Positions 1 through 5,963 of a stretch of DNA of 9,115 nt are shown in pieces. The notes below the pieces were generated by a model. The model saw only the letters and a program-made list of their open reading frames with translations. It searched no databases and was not told where the DNA came from. Both the position numbers and the translations under genes were made by a program. Source of the DNA: Oceanospirillales bacterium (GTDB lineage Bacteria > Pseudomonadota > Gammaproteobacteria > Xanthomonadales > SZUA-36); the NCBI GenBank assembly GCA_003232965.1, contig QIKG01000166.1, positions 1-9,115 of the forward strand, in the 5' to 3' direction. Every line of letters begins with the position of its first letter. Position 1 is the first letter of the stretch.

Positions 1-88
1 CCTTGCTACGTAACCCTGAGTCTTGTTTATTTCAGAGTGTATGCCCTAACTACATTCAGAGGTTATGCACTTATTATACGAATTCAGG
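1..88. other. Non-coding stretch after the last visible gene
   Basis: No ORF, stable hairpin or T-rich terminator is visible downstream of the acetyltransferase stop. A minus-strand TATAAT occurs at 78-73, but no matching -35 was found at 16-18 bases. The start of a next gene could lie just beyond the edge. Confidence 0.4.
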
Positions 89-679
89 TTAAACAATCTT
101 ACTAGCTACTTTATCCATAAGAAGCATGACTTCCCCACTTTCATCCTTAGAAACAGTTCCAATTCTTCGGGCTGGAACTCCCGCAACAATACTGCCTTCA
201 GGAACATCATGTGTAACAACTGCACCTGCTCCGATAACAGAACCATCACCAATCGTAACACCCTTAAGGATTACAGCGTGTGTACCGATAAAACATCGAT
301 CACCAATTGTGACAGGAGCATACTCGTATGAGGCCTCGCCCCCCGCAAGACACCACTTAACCGTATCATGCGTGAGAATTTGAGCACCCAAGGATATCGA
401 GCAATAAGACCCTATTTTTATTCCTCCAGTTCCATCTAGCGAGCAATACGGACCAATCCAGGTTTTTTGGCCAATATCTACATTACCCAGAACTGTCGTT
501 GAGTTGTAAATGGTAACTTCATCTTTACCGCTCCAATACTTCCCCCGCTCTTCCCAGTCGAACAGGTCTTCGTAAAAAGGATTGATACGCTGATACTTAT
601 CCTTCGTGTTTTGTCGTAATTTCCTATGCAACGAACGTAACTCATCGAGAAGAAGCTCTTCTTTTTCAGTTAAATCCAT
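89..679 (-). CDS. Hexapeptide-repeat (left-handed beta-helix) acetyltransferase
   Basis: The 196-residue protein has a charged helical N terminus (about 4-30, possible coiled coil). From about 58 to 175 it carries imperfect hexapeptide repeats such as VTIGDRCFIG (123-132), VTIGDGSVIGAGAVV (141-155) and the closing block GSIVAGVPARRIG (162-174), which is typical of the maltose/xenobiotic acetyltransferase group. H104 in ILTHDTVKW is the likely catalytic base. Such enzymes form trimers and move acetyl groups from acetyl-CoA to sugar hydroxyls or amines. It differs from the NeuD-like acyltransferase upstream in lacking a Rossmann-like N-domain, so it probably acts on a different position or substrate. 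GGAGAG is 5 bases before the ATG, and the start overlaps the previous gene by 10 bases. It is the last gene visible in the window. The family call is secure. Confidence 0.9.
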   Translation of the reverse strand: MDLTEKEELLLDELRSLHRKLRQNTKDKYQRINPFYEDLFDWEERGKYWSGKDEVTIYNSTTVLGNVDIGQKTWIGPYCSLDGTGGIKIGSYCSISLGAQILTHDTVKWCLAGGEASYEYAPVTIGDRCFIGTHAVILKGVTIGDGSVIGAGAVVTHDVPEGSIVAGVPARRIGTVSKDESGEVMLLMDKVASKIV

Positions 680-1740
680 GCCATCTCTCCATCCAGATCT
701 AGAGCAGGACTATGGGCCAAGGTCCACTTAGCCGCCTCCGTAACAGGCATCCCGCTAAGGCGCGCTCGAGCCATTATCTCGCCTACTTTTAGTCCTGCAG
801 CAAAAAGATCCATAACCGGATTGGGCCCCAGAACTGACGGCAGATAGGACATATAACCAGCAGGCGCAATTTGGTCAGGGTAGACGGAAACACCATTTGA
901 CTCGAGATCATTGCGATCAACAAACCCAGCAATCACGCCAACCGCAGCGATATCCGCCTTAAGAAGATCAACTGCTGTTATTAATCCGTCCACGCCAATG
1001 ATTACACGGCTGTCTGAATGCTCAGCAACCAATACATAAGTAGCCCAATCAAGCATTTCCTCTAGTTGGGTCTGGTTAACATCCATAGATATGCGTCTAG
1101 CTTCTAAACCAAGCTTGCTTAAGCCTTCCTCGATGGGAAACGCAAGTGTAGTTTGATCGCCAATAACCAGGATACGGCCATCAACAAGAGGTGTTTGATG
1201 AGCCATTAATAGGTGCATAGCAGTCAAGAATGAGTAGGGGCGCATGTCACATGGAGCGTCATGCTCATTAGTTCCCATGACAAGAATGCCCCTCCTCTTG
1301 GCGGTGTTGATATCAACCTCACCTGGCCGCAACTCCCAAGGTTCCCACATCAGCGACAACACCGCAGTGCCCTTCATGCGTTCGAGAAATGCGCTATCGA
1401 AAGGCCGCAGGTGACCGCTGTTGGTTACTATGTCGGCGCCGAAGACATCCTCTTCATTGATCTTCGTTTGGAATTCATAGCGCTCTGCCATGTCCACCTG
1501 CGTATACGCAGCACGCATGGAGAGCTCGACCTCCTCAGTGCGCGCATACCGGCTATCGCGGCAGAAGGTGATAACACGGTCAGCCCCGCCTAACAGTGGG
1601 ATCATGGGGTTAAAGAGGTAGGCGCCAGAAGCTGCTTCAGTCAGAATGGTCAATCCACGGCAGTCTATCTCATACTTCTGGACAAGTTGCTCAGCGTACT
1701 TCTTGGCGCGTGCAGCGGGAACGATGATGGGACAAGTCAA
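670..1740 (-). CDS. 2-hydroxyacid dehydrogenase-like (two Rossmann-like domains) protein of unknown function
   Basis: This is a 356-residue soluble protein read from a TTG start. No ATG exists between the upstream stop (near 1768) and residue 46, and GGGGAG lies 9 bases before the TTG. The middle resembles D-2-hydroxyacid dehydrogenases: RRGILVMGTNEHDAP (149-163), a helix at 168-182, then the strand-turn-helix DGRILVIGDQTTLAFPIEEG (187-206), where these enzymes bind NAD. That turn lacks a clean GxGxxG, and the Arg/Glu/His catalytic set is not evident, so it may bind a different ligand or be a diverged dehydrogenase. AGYMSYLPSVLGPNPVMDLF (294-313) is a distinctive C-terminal block I cannot assign. 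Its 3' end overlaps the acetyltransferase gene by 10 bases. A role in making or modifying the same sugar is inferred only from the operon. Confidence 0.75.
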   Translation of the reverse strand: MTCPIIVPAARAKKYAEQLVQKYEIDCRGLTILTEAASGAYLFNPMIPLLGGADRVITFCRDSRYARTEEVELSMRAAYTQVDMAERYEFQTKINEEDVFGADIVTNSGHLRPFDSAFLERMKGTAVLSLMWEPWELRPGEVDINTAKRRGILVMGTNEHDAPCDMRPYSFLTAMHLLMAHQTPLVDGRILVIGDQTTLAFPIEEGLSKLGLEARRISMDVNQTQLEEMLDWATYVLVAEHSDSRVIIGVDGLITAVDLLKADIAAVGVIAGFVDRNDLESNGVSVYPDQIAPAGYMSYLPSVLGPNPVMDLFAAGLKVGEIMARARLSGMPVTEAAKWTLAHSPALDLDGEMAWI

Positions 1741-1741
1741 G

Positions 1742-1960
1742 TTAACAATCTCCCCAGTAAGGCGCGCTCACACTGGTAAAGCTAACCGCTGTCGACAAGA
1801 CAGCCATCACATTCTGAAGCCCTTTCAGACATGGCAATAAGAATATACCATAATTGCCATTCACCCAGTAGTTACTCAGGCGGGCAATGCCAGCCTCGTG
1901 AGGAATTAATTGGTCAATGATCAAAAAACCTCCAACATTATAATATTCGTCGATAAACAT
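1742..1960 (-). CDS. Possible small hypothetical protein or remnant gene end (72 codons)
   Basis: I do not recognise this product. The ORF begins MFIDEYYNVGGFLIIDQ and ends SAPYWGDC. Residues about 37-60 (YGIFLLPCLKG through MAVLSTAVSF) are moderately hydrophobic but do not make a convincing membrane helix. Its stop lies one base before the TTG start of the next gene, and that gene's Shine-Dalgarno is inside its last codons. Such tight spacing matches the rest of the operon and favours real translation. Against it, the ribosome site is weak (AAGAAA directly before the ATG), and it follows the largest gap in the operon (54 bases). It could equally be the surviving 3' end of a lost gene or a chance ORF. 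Confidence 0.35.
   Translation of the reverse strand: MFIDEYYNVGGFLIIDQLIPHEAGIARLSNYWVNGNYGIFLLPCLKGLQNVMAVLSTAVSFTSVSAPYWGDC
1750..1755 (-). promoter_or_regulatory. Shine-Dalgarno (GGGGAG) that decides a TTG start
   Basis: GGGGAG on the minus strand lies 9 bases before the TTG at 1740-1738. It is the only good ribosome site near the 5' end of the dehydrogenase-like gene and supports the rare start codon. It sits inside the last codons of the 72-codon ORF, so translation of that ORF, if real, would run over it. Confidence 0.7.
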
Positions 1961-2014
1961 TTTCTTACTGTTTCCACTCTGTACATATAATCCAGCCTCT
2001 GATGAGAGTCTATT
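1961..2014. other. Largest intergenic gap in the operon (54 bases)
   Basis: This gap separates the deacetylase-like stop from the small ORF. It holds a possible 4-base-pair hairpin (CTCT/AGAG around CATC) with no following T run, which is not enough for a terminator. No convincing promoter was seen. Confidence 0.5.
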
Positions 2015-2701
2015 TCAAATCAAATCAGACAGTAAACCGGACTCAACCCCGTTATTAGCAATGCTACTACACAGGTCTTCAAATAAATTTCGAACCCCCA
2101 GCTCCCGGTTAACATATTCAGCCATCCCAGGGTTGTTAAAGTTTGCTTTCGAGGATTCATACCTAGAATACACATCCGTATTTAGATAGATATGCACGGG
2201 ATGAAAATTAAACACATTTAGACCTGCATTGTCCAAAGGAGGTAGTTCTCCGGTAGCAAAACCATGCTCAAGCTCGAGGTGTTTATCATCAGACCAGTTA
2301 AATGGTACAGAAGTAATTGTTTTCGAACGCGCCACACAATGCAACCCCTCGTGCATATACATAAATATATTGCTTTCATATTTCATGTGACACCTTTCAA
2401 GCTCGGGCAACAGCCTTGATCCAAATAGCAACGTGTGTGAACGTGTTCCAACAGCCTGAGGGTACAATTTATGCAGTTCGTACAAAGCATTCAAATTATA
2501 CATACCACCACCAGGATCAAAATTGGGATGCAGCCCTATTTCGTAATCGTCAGAATCTAGGCTTCGGAGTAACCTTGAGTCGTGCGTAGCAAAAATAGTC
2601 GCTTTTACACCATATTTCGCTAAAATATCAATACTGATAGCAAGATACTCATCCGATAGCCAGTCCAGATCCAGCGTAATGTAAATCTTTGCGTTACTCA
2701 T
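2015..2701 (-). CDS. WbmS-like polysaccharide deacetylase family protein (NodB/CE4-type fold)
   Basis: The product is 228 residues from ATG at 2701. It looks like the WbmS branch of NodB-homology proteins, named after a gene of the Bordetella O-antigen locus. Metal-site candidates are the Asp pair in TLDLDW (D11, D13) and H58 in EIGLHPNF. R87 and H89 in GTRSHTLLF and H167 and H170 in FNFHPVHIYLN occupy later motif positions. The usual HxxxH of CE4 enzymes is here H-P-N, so metal binding and activity may differ. An in-frame ATG at 2743 would add 14 residues and deepen the overlap with the propeller gene to 50 bases. It lacks a Shine-Dalgarno, whereas the 2701 start has GGAG close upstream and begins at the conserved strand. 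A role in removing an N-acyl group from a sugar is family-based inference. No signal peptide is seen. Confidence 0.75.
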   Translation of the reverse strand: MSNAKIYITLDLDWLSDEYLAISIDILAKYGVKATIFATHDSRLLRSLDSDDYEIGLHPNFDPGGGMYNLNALYELHKLYPQAVGTRSHTLLFGSRLLPELERCHMKYESNIFMYMHEGLHCVARSKTITSVPFNWSDDKHLELEHGFATGELPPLDNAGLNVFNFHPVHIYLNTDVYSRYESSKANFNNPGMAEYVNRELGVRNLFEDLCSSIANNGVESGLLSDLI

Positions 2702-3629
2702 GACTCCATACCGCCAGACCAAACCCTGTTTTACCAAACCCATTACCGTTGTATAGCATGTATGTCATATCTCGATGCTTAAATACATACGGATATGTAA
2801 CCGCCAATCCATCCCACTCTCGCTCGCAGCCCGACACCGAAATTGAGGCGAGCGGCGAAGCATCATCTCGCTCAAAGAGCATCCCATCATTGGATGTTCC
2901 GTAGCCTATCCGATACTGCCCCAGTTCTTTATTTACATAGGGGTACCAAGCTGAAAAGCCATCGATTTGTTTAACTACGCACGCACGAGCAATATTCGAG
3001 GTCTTATCACCAAGCGCGATTGCACTTTTCCCGCTCTTTGCCCAATTTAGTCCGTCTTTAGACAATGCGGTCTTAATATCATAGTACGACTTCAAGCCAT
3101 CGTTGCCATCCTTATACAGTCTGATTCCTGACGCATACCACATAACCCAGCTACCACTCGCTAACTTCATTACAAATGGCGCCATCACTGCCCATTTATC
3201 AATCACATCGCGTGCGAGTAACGGAACCTCCTGGTATTTGTTAAAAGTCTTACCACCATCGTTGCTTGTTGCCATGCCAATCGATGAATAGAATACCCCC
3301 CTAACCCCCGCGTTCCAACCTGCGTAATAAAACCTAAGCTCGCCTTCATGTTCAACCAGCGTAGTTCCATACACGCCATCACAATCAAAATAACCAAATT
3401 CACCACAAGCGATAACAGGCTTTTCACTAACAGCTAAAATCTCACGCGGTTCATTTATGTCCAACTCAATATAACCAACTTGATTTCTATTTAATTCATC
3501 TCGACTTGAAAAATATATCCTATAAATATCGCCACCAAGACACAAAGGTGTTGGCGCAGTCGCATGCGAACACGACCAGTCAAATTGACCGGTAGGCTTA
3601 TAGATTAAGCCTAGCTTAATCCAAGCCAT
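2694..3629 (-). CDS. GH43-like beta-propeller protein, probably carbohydrate-active
   Basis: This 311-residue protein looks like a five-bladed beta-propeller of the GH43/GH32 type. Strand-rich segments repeat along its length, with Asp-box-like turns SNDGGKTF (122-129), SKDGLNW (190-196) and SNDGMLF (246-252). Possible active-site acids include D82 and D84 in FDCDGVYGTT, and E271/D273 in EWDGLAVTYPYVF. It has no signal peptide, so it probably acts in the cytoplasm rather than as a secreted glycosidase. Similar propellers occur in polysaccharide loci and as a domain of plant glycosylinositol-phosphorylceramide glycosyltransferases, so a sugar-transfer or scaffold role is possible. The start is one base after the methyltransferase stop, with AGGAAG 6 bases upstream. 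The end overlaps the deacetylase-like gene by 8 bases. The fold is likely; the activity is unknown. Confidence 0.72.
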   Translation of the reverse strand: MAWIKLGLIYKPTGQFDWSCSHATAPTPLCLGGDIYRIYFSSRDELNRNQVGYIELDINEPREILAVSEKPVIACGEFGYFDCDGVYGTTLVEHEGELRFYYAGWNAGVRGVFYSSIGMATSNDGGKTFNKYQEVPLLARDVIDKWAVMAPFVMKLASGSWVMWYASGIRLYKDGNDGLKSYYDIKTALSKDGLNWAKSGKSAIALGDKTSNIARACVVKQIDGFSAWYPYVNKELGQYRIGYGTSNDGMLFERDDASPLASISVSGCEREWDGLAVTYPYVFKHRDMTYMLYNGNGFGKTGFGLAVWSHE

Positions 3630-3630
3630 T

Positions 3631-4263
3631 CTATGCTTCCTTTTTTACCAATATCGACCATTCCCATAGGGGGTAATCGTGAATCAACGATACGTGCTTT
3701 GAGAAATTGGTTTTACAAAAATCAAACCAAAAACAAGGGTCCCCGTAATAGAGGTGGGGTTCCCGATAATCGACATAGGAAGTTAATAGATTAAATGCAA
3801 AACCTCTTCGCGAGGACGCGTTGAGCTCTACCAGTTTAGAACTGATAAAAGCTTCCCAATCTTCAGTGCTTGCATCGAACCTTAAGTTAAAGGTCCCCGA
3901 TACAAATGAATAGTCAGCCAATGTGTCAACATTCGCTGAGTTTATGAGATTAAGTTCCCCGCCAAAGTTTTTCAGATTACCCTTGGCAACCGCCAGCATT
4001 TTATTGCTAATGTCATAGCCATTATACTCTAGCACTTTATGCCTAAGATTTTTCTCAAGATAATCCAGCTGCGCGCCATAACCACAGCCATAATCATTCA
4101 CAGAAATAGGGGCACTACCATCAATCACACCACAAAGCTTACTAAATCGCAAACCCTGGCAATCTGGTGTATTCCAGCCTACTGCCGTTGAATTAATACC
4201 TCTCTCAGCTATATTCTGAGTGTATAGCTCCTCTACCTTCTTAAGCTGGTCTTTGATATTCAT
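3631..4263 (-). CDS. Class I SAM-dependent methyltransferase
   Basis: This is a 210-residue soluble protein. Motif I, VNDYGCGYGAQ (55-65), is the SAM-binding glycine loop. YNGYDIS (80-86) ends with the acidic residue D84, which should bind the ribose hydroxyls of SAM. The C-terminal part, with YYGDPCFWFDFCK near 172-184 and a final WSILVKK strand, is normal for small class I methyltransferases. The acceptor cannot be read from sequence. The neighbours suggest a hydroxyl on a sugar or on an acyl group attached to it. The start directly follows the acyltransferase stop (TAAATG), and AGGG lies 6 bases upstream. By eye it is AT-richer than the aminotransferase and amidotransferase genes. The fold is secure; the substrate is inferred only from context. 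Confidence 0.87.
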   Translation of the reverse strand: MNIKDQLKKVEELYTQNIAERGINSTAVGWNTPDCQGLRFSKLCGVIDGSAPISVNDYGCGYGAQLDYLEKNLRHKVLEYNGYDISNKMLAVAKGNLKNFGGELNLINSANVDTLADYSFVSGTFNLRFDASTEDWEAFISSKLVELNASSRRGFAFNLLTSYVDYREPHLYYGDPCFWFDFCKTNFSKHVSLIHDYPLWEWSILVKKEA

Positions 4264-4926
4264 TTAAAACCCTATTTCTTCACTATTTTTCGGGAAAATT
4301 TTTGTCGCCGCAGGTACAAACACACTCTTTGCTTGTGTGTTTTTATTGATAATTGCCCCCGCGCCAATCAAACACTCATCTCCAATATTTAATGAATCGT
4401 GCAAAGTAGCATTAACACCAATAAACACATTATTCCCAATATGACATGAGCCAGATACAACAACATGCGAAGAGATAAAGCAGTGACTTCCAATGGAAGA
4501 ATGATGACCAATGTGGTTCCCACTCCAGAAAATCGTATTGCTCCCAATCCTTGTATAAGGCTGAATTGTATTATCTTCAAATATGAATACATTGTCTCCA
4601 AGTGTTGCGTTATCCCAAATTTTCACCCCAGGGTAAACAAAAGTTGCAAAAGAGTAGCCGTGTGCCTTCAGTTCCTCATATACCCTCTGCCTAATCTTAT
4701 TCATTTCTCCATATCCAATTGCAACAAATAGCGTAACATCCTGAGGGAGGTGTTTTTTTACTAGGTCTTCAACGGAAATAAGCGGCAACTCGTAAATGGA
4801 ATCGGCTTCTTTATATTTCTCATGACACGAAAATGCCTCAACATTATAGTCACTCAATTCATTGAAATATTCACGAGCCATCTCAGCAAACAGCCCCGTT
4901 CCAACTATAATTAACCTACTATTCAT
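4264..4926 (-). CDS. NeuD/PglD-type sugar acyltransferase (Rossmann-like N-domain plus left-handed beta-helix)
   Basis: The 220-residue length is usual for the family. The N terminus LIIVGTGLFAEMA (5-17) is the nucleotide-binding turn of the PglD-like N-domain, which binds the UDP-sugar. From about residue 98, imperfect hexapeptide repeats (for example IGSN, IGNNVFIG, IGDECLIGAGAII) build a left-handed beta-helix that forms acetyl-CoA sites at trimer interfaces. A histidine cluster, H138, H141, H142, H148 and H154, falls where the family's catalytic base is expected. Relatives acetylate the 4-amine of UDP-4-amino sugars or O-acetylate sialic acids. With an aminotransferase upstream, N-acylation of its product is plausible. 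It has the strongest Shine-Dalgarno in the window and also overlaps the previous gene (ATGA). Its stop abuts the next start directly (TAAATG). Confidence 0.88.
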   Translation of the reverse strand: MNSRLIIVGTGLFAEMAREYFNELSDYNVEAFSCHEKYKEADSIYELPLISVEDLVKKHLPQDVTLFVAIGYGEMNKIRQRVYEELKAHGYSFATFVYPGVKIWDNATLGDNVFIFEDNTIQPYTRIGSNTIFWSGNHIGHHSSIGSHCFISSHVVVSGSCHIGNNVFIGVNATLHDSLNIGDECLIGAGAIINKNTQAKSVFVPAATKIFPKNSEEIGF

Positions 4927-5963
4927 TGCCCCTCCTTTAAATATTTATACGGGAACACAAAGAATCCAGGGTATTGTTCTTGCAGGTATGCTGGAGAGCA
5001 ATTAGTTACCTCCGGAACATACAACTTGGTGTAATAATAATAACGATACTCGCTCGTCCCCCAACGCTTTTTGAAGTCATACACTCCGCCCTGAGAAAGC
5101 CACGTCCCTCCCCAGTTCCAGTTTTTAAACCCAACCTTGATGGCATCTTTCATAGCCGTATAAATCACTAGTGCAAGAGCTTGAGTATTTCGGTACTCCT
5201 CAACAATAACCGGCGTAAAATATTCAACAGTGTTATTGAAGTAAAAAAGCAGCAAGGCGGCGATCGGTTGCCCCCTAAGTGTTGCAGTATAAACTTTCCA
5301 GTGCCCAGGCTCTAAGTTCCCACTAATTGAGTCAAAAAACTCGCGTTTTTTTGGCAGTCCGCCAATCGCAGACATGTTTGCGACATGGGTGTCATAAAGA
5401 AAACCTAATGCCTCCTCATGACCTGCTTGAACCACGACACCCTCCTTCAATGCACGCCGAATGTTACGAGGACGCGGGTTCTGAAAACATGTCATCAAAT
5501 CATCCGGAGAGGTGAGTGCAGGAAAGTGGGTGATTTGCCCAATTCTTTCATCTCGGAGAAAGCACTTAGTATGATTTTCAAAAAAATCAGCATCGCACTC
5601 AAGCGGATTGGTTATGATTGTTGCGGATACCGCTCCTGATGCACCCGCTTCTTGGTAGAACGATTGAATTAACTTTTCCTTTACGCTCTCGTTCGGCTTT
5701 GCCTGTATTACTGAGCCGTTGCTTCCATAATAAGCCAGCGAGTTATAGACGGGGCCAAGGAGGCCTTGTTTTACCAAAAAAGGCAAAGCACCAACTAAAT
5801 AACCCTCCTTCCGCGCGAGTAACCAGAAAGCGCTTGCATCCAAGTGTTCTGCCACCAGCTTAATAAACCTTGGTTCAGAGTAAATCAAGGTATTTGGATT
5901 GCAAAGTAGATATTCACGAATGGCTTCATCCCCACACCCCTCAATTTTTTCAATTTCTATCAT
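4923..5963 (-). CDS. FemAB/GNAT-fold acyltransferase (Acetyltransf_6-like)
   Basis: This is a 346-residue protein with no signal peptide or membrane segment. The best family marks are PRPRNIRRALKEGVVV at 163-178 and, near the C terminus, NWNWGGTWLSQGGVYDF (281-297) followed by KKRWG and a tyrosine-rich stretch. That NWGGT...GVYxFKxRWG pattern is typical of the doubled-GNAT FemAB-like proteins common in polysaccharide loci. Classical FemX/A/B enzymes move an amino acid from aminoacyl-tRNA to peptidoglycan. Other relatives are simple N-acyltransferases. In this operon the likely acceptor is an amino group on the nucleotide sugar or lipid-linked sugar, but the donor is unknown. It is joined by ATGA overlaps to the amidotransferase before it and the NeuD-like gene after it. 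It has little Shine-Dalgarno of its own, so translational coupling is expected. The fold call is good; the substrate is unknown. Confidence 0.8.
   Translation of the reverse strand: MIEIEKIEGCGDEAIREYLLCNPNTLIYSEPRFIKLVAEHLDASAFWLLARKEGYLVGALPFLVKQGLLGPVYNSLAYYGSNGSVIQAKPNESVKEKLIQSFYQEAGASGAVSATIITNPLECDADFFENHTKCFLRDERIGQITHFPALTSPDDLMTCFQNPRPRNIRRALKEGVVVQAGHEEALGFLYDTHVANMSAIGGLPKKREFFDSISGNLEPGHWKVYTATLRGQPIAALLLFYFNNTVEYFTPVIVEEYRNTQALALVIYTAMKDAIKVGFKNWNWGGTWLSQGGVYDFKKRWGTSEYRYYYYTKLYVPEVTNCSPAYLQEQYPGFFVFPYKYLKEGQ
4931..4939 (-). promoter_or_regulatory. Strong Shine-Dalgarno (AAAGGAGG) of the NeuD-like gene
   Basis: AAAGGAGG with 4 bases to the ATG is the best ribosome site in the window. 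It lies within the end of the FemAB-like gene. The NeuD-like gene can therefore start independently as well as by the ATGA overlap, and may be translated more strongly than its upstream neighbours. Confidence 0.7.

Noticed and set aside
73..78. TATAAT-like -10 box on the minus strand just after the last gene
   Set aside because: No -35-like hexamer at the right distance; the nearest TTGTTT is only 12 bases away. In AT-rich DNA a single match is weak evidence.
1961..2014. Small hairpin (CTCT...AGAG) as a terminator between the deacetylase-like gene and the small ORF
   Set aside because: The stem is only 4 base pairs and no T run follows it.
1742..2014. Insertion-sequence scar or attachment site in the widest gap of the operon
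   Set aside because: No terminal inverted repeats, target duplications or transposase-like residues could be seen.
2702..2743. N-terminal extension of the WbmS-like protein to the ATG at 2743
   Set aside because: The extra 14 residues precede the conserved first strand, would overlap the propeller gene by 50 bases, and have no Shine-Dalgarno upstream.
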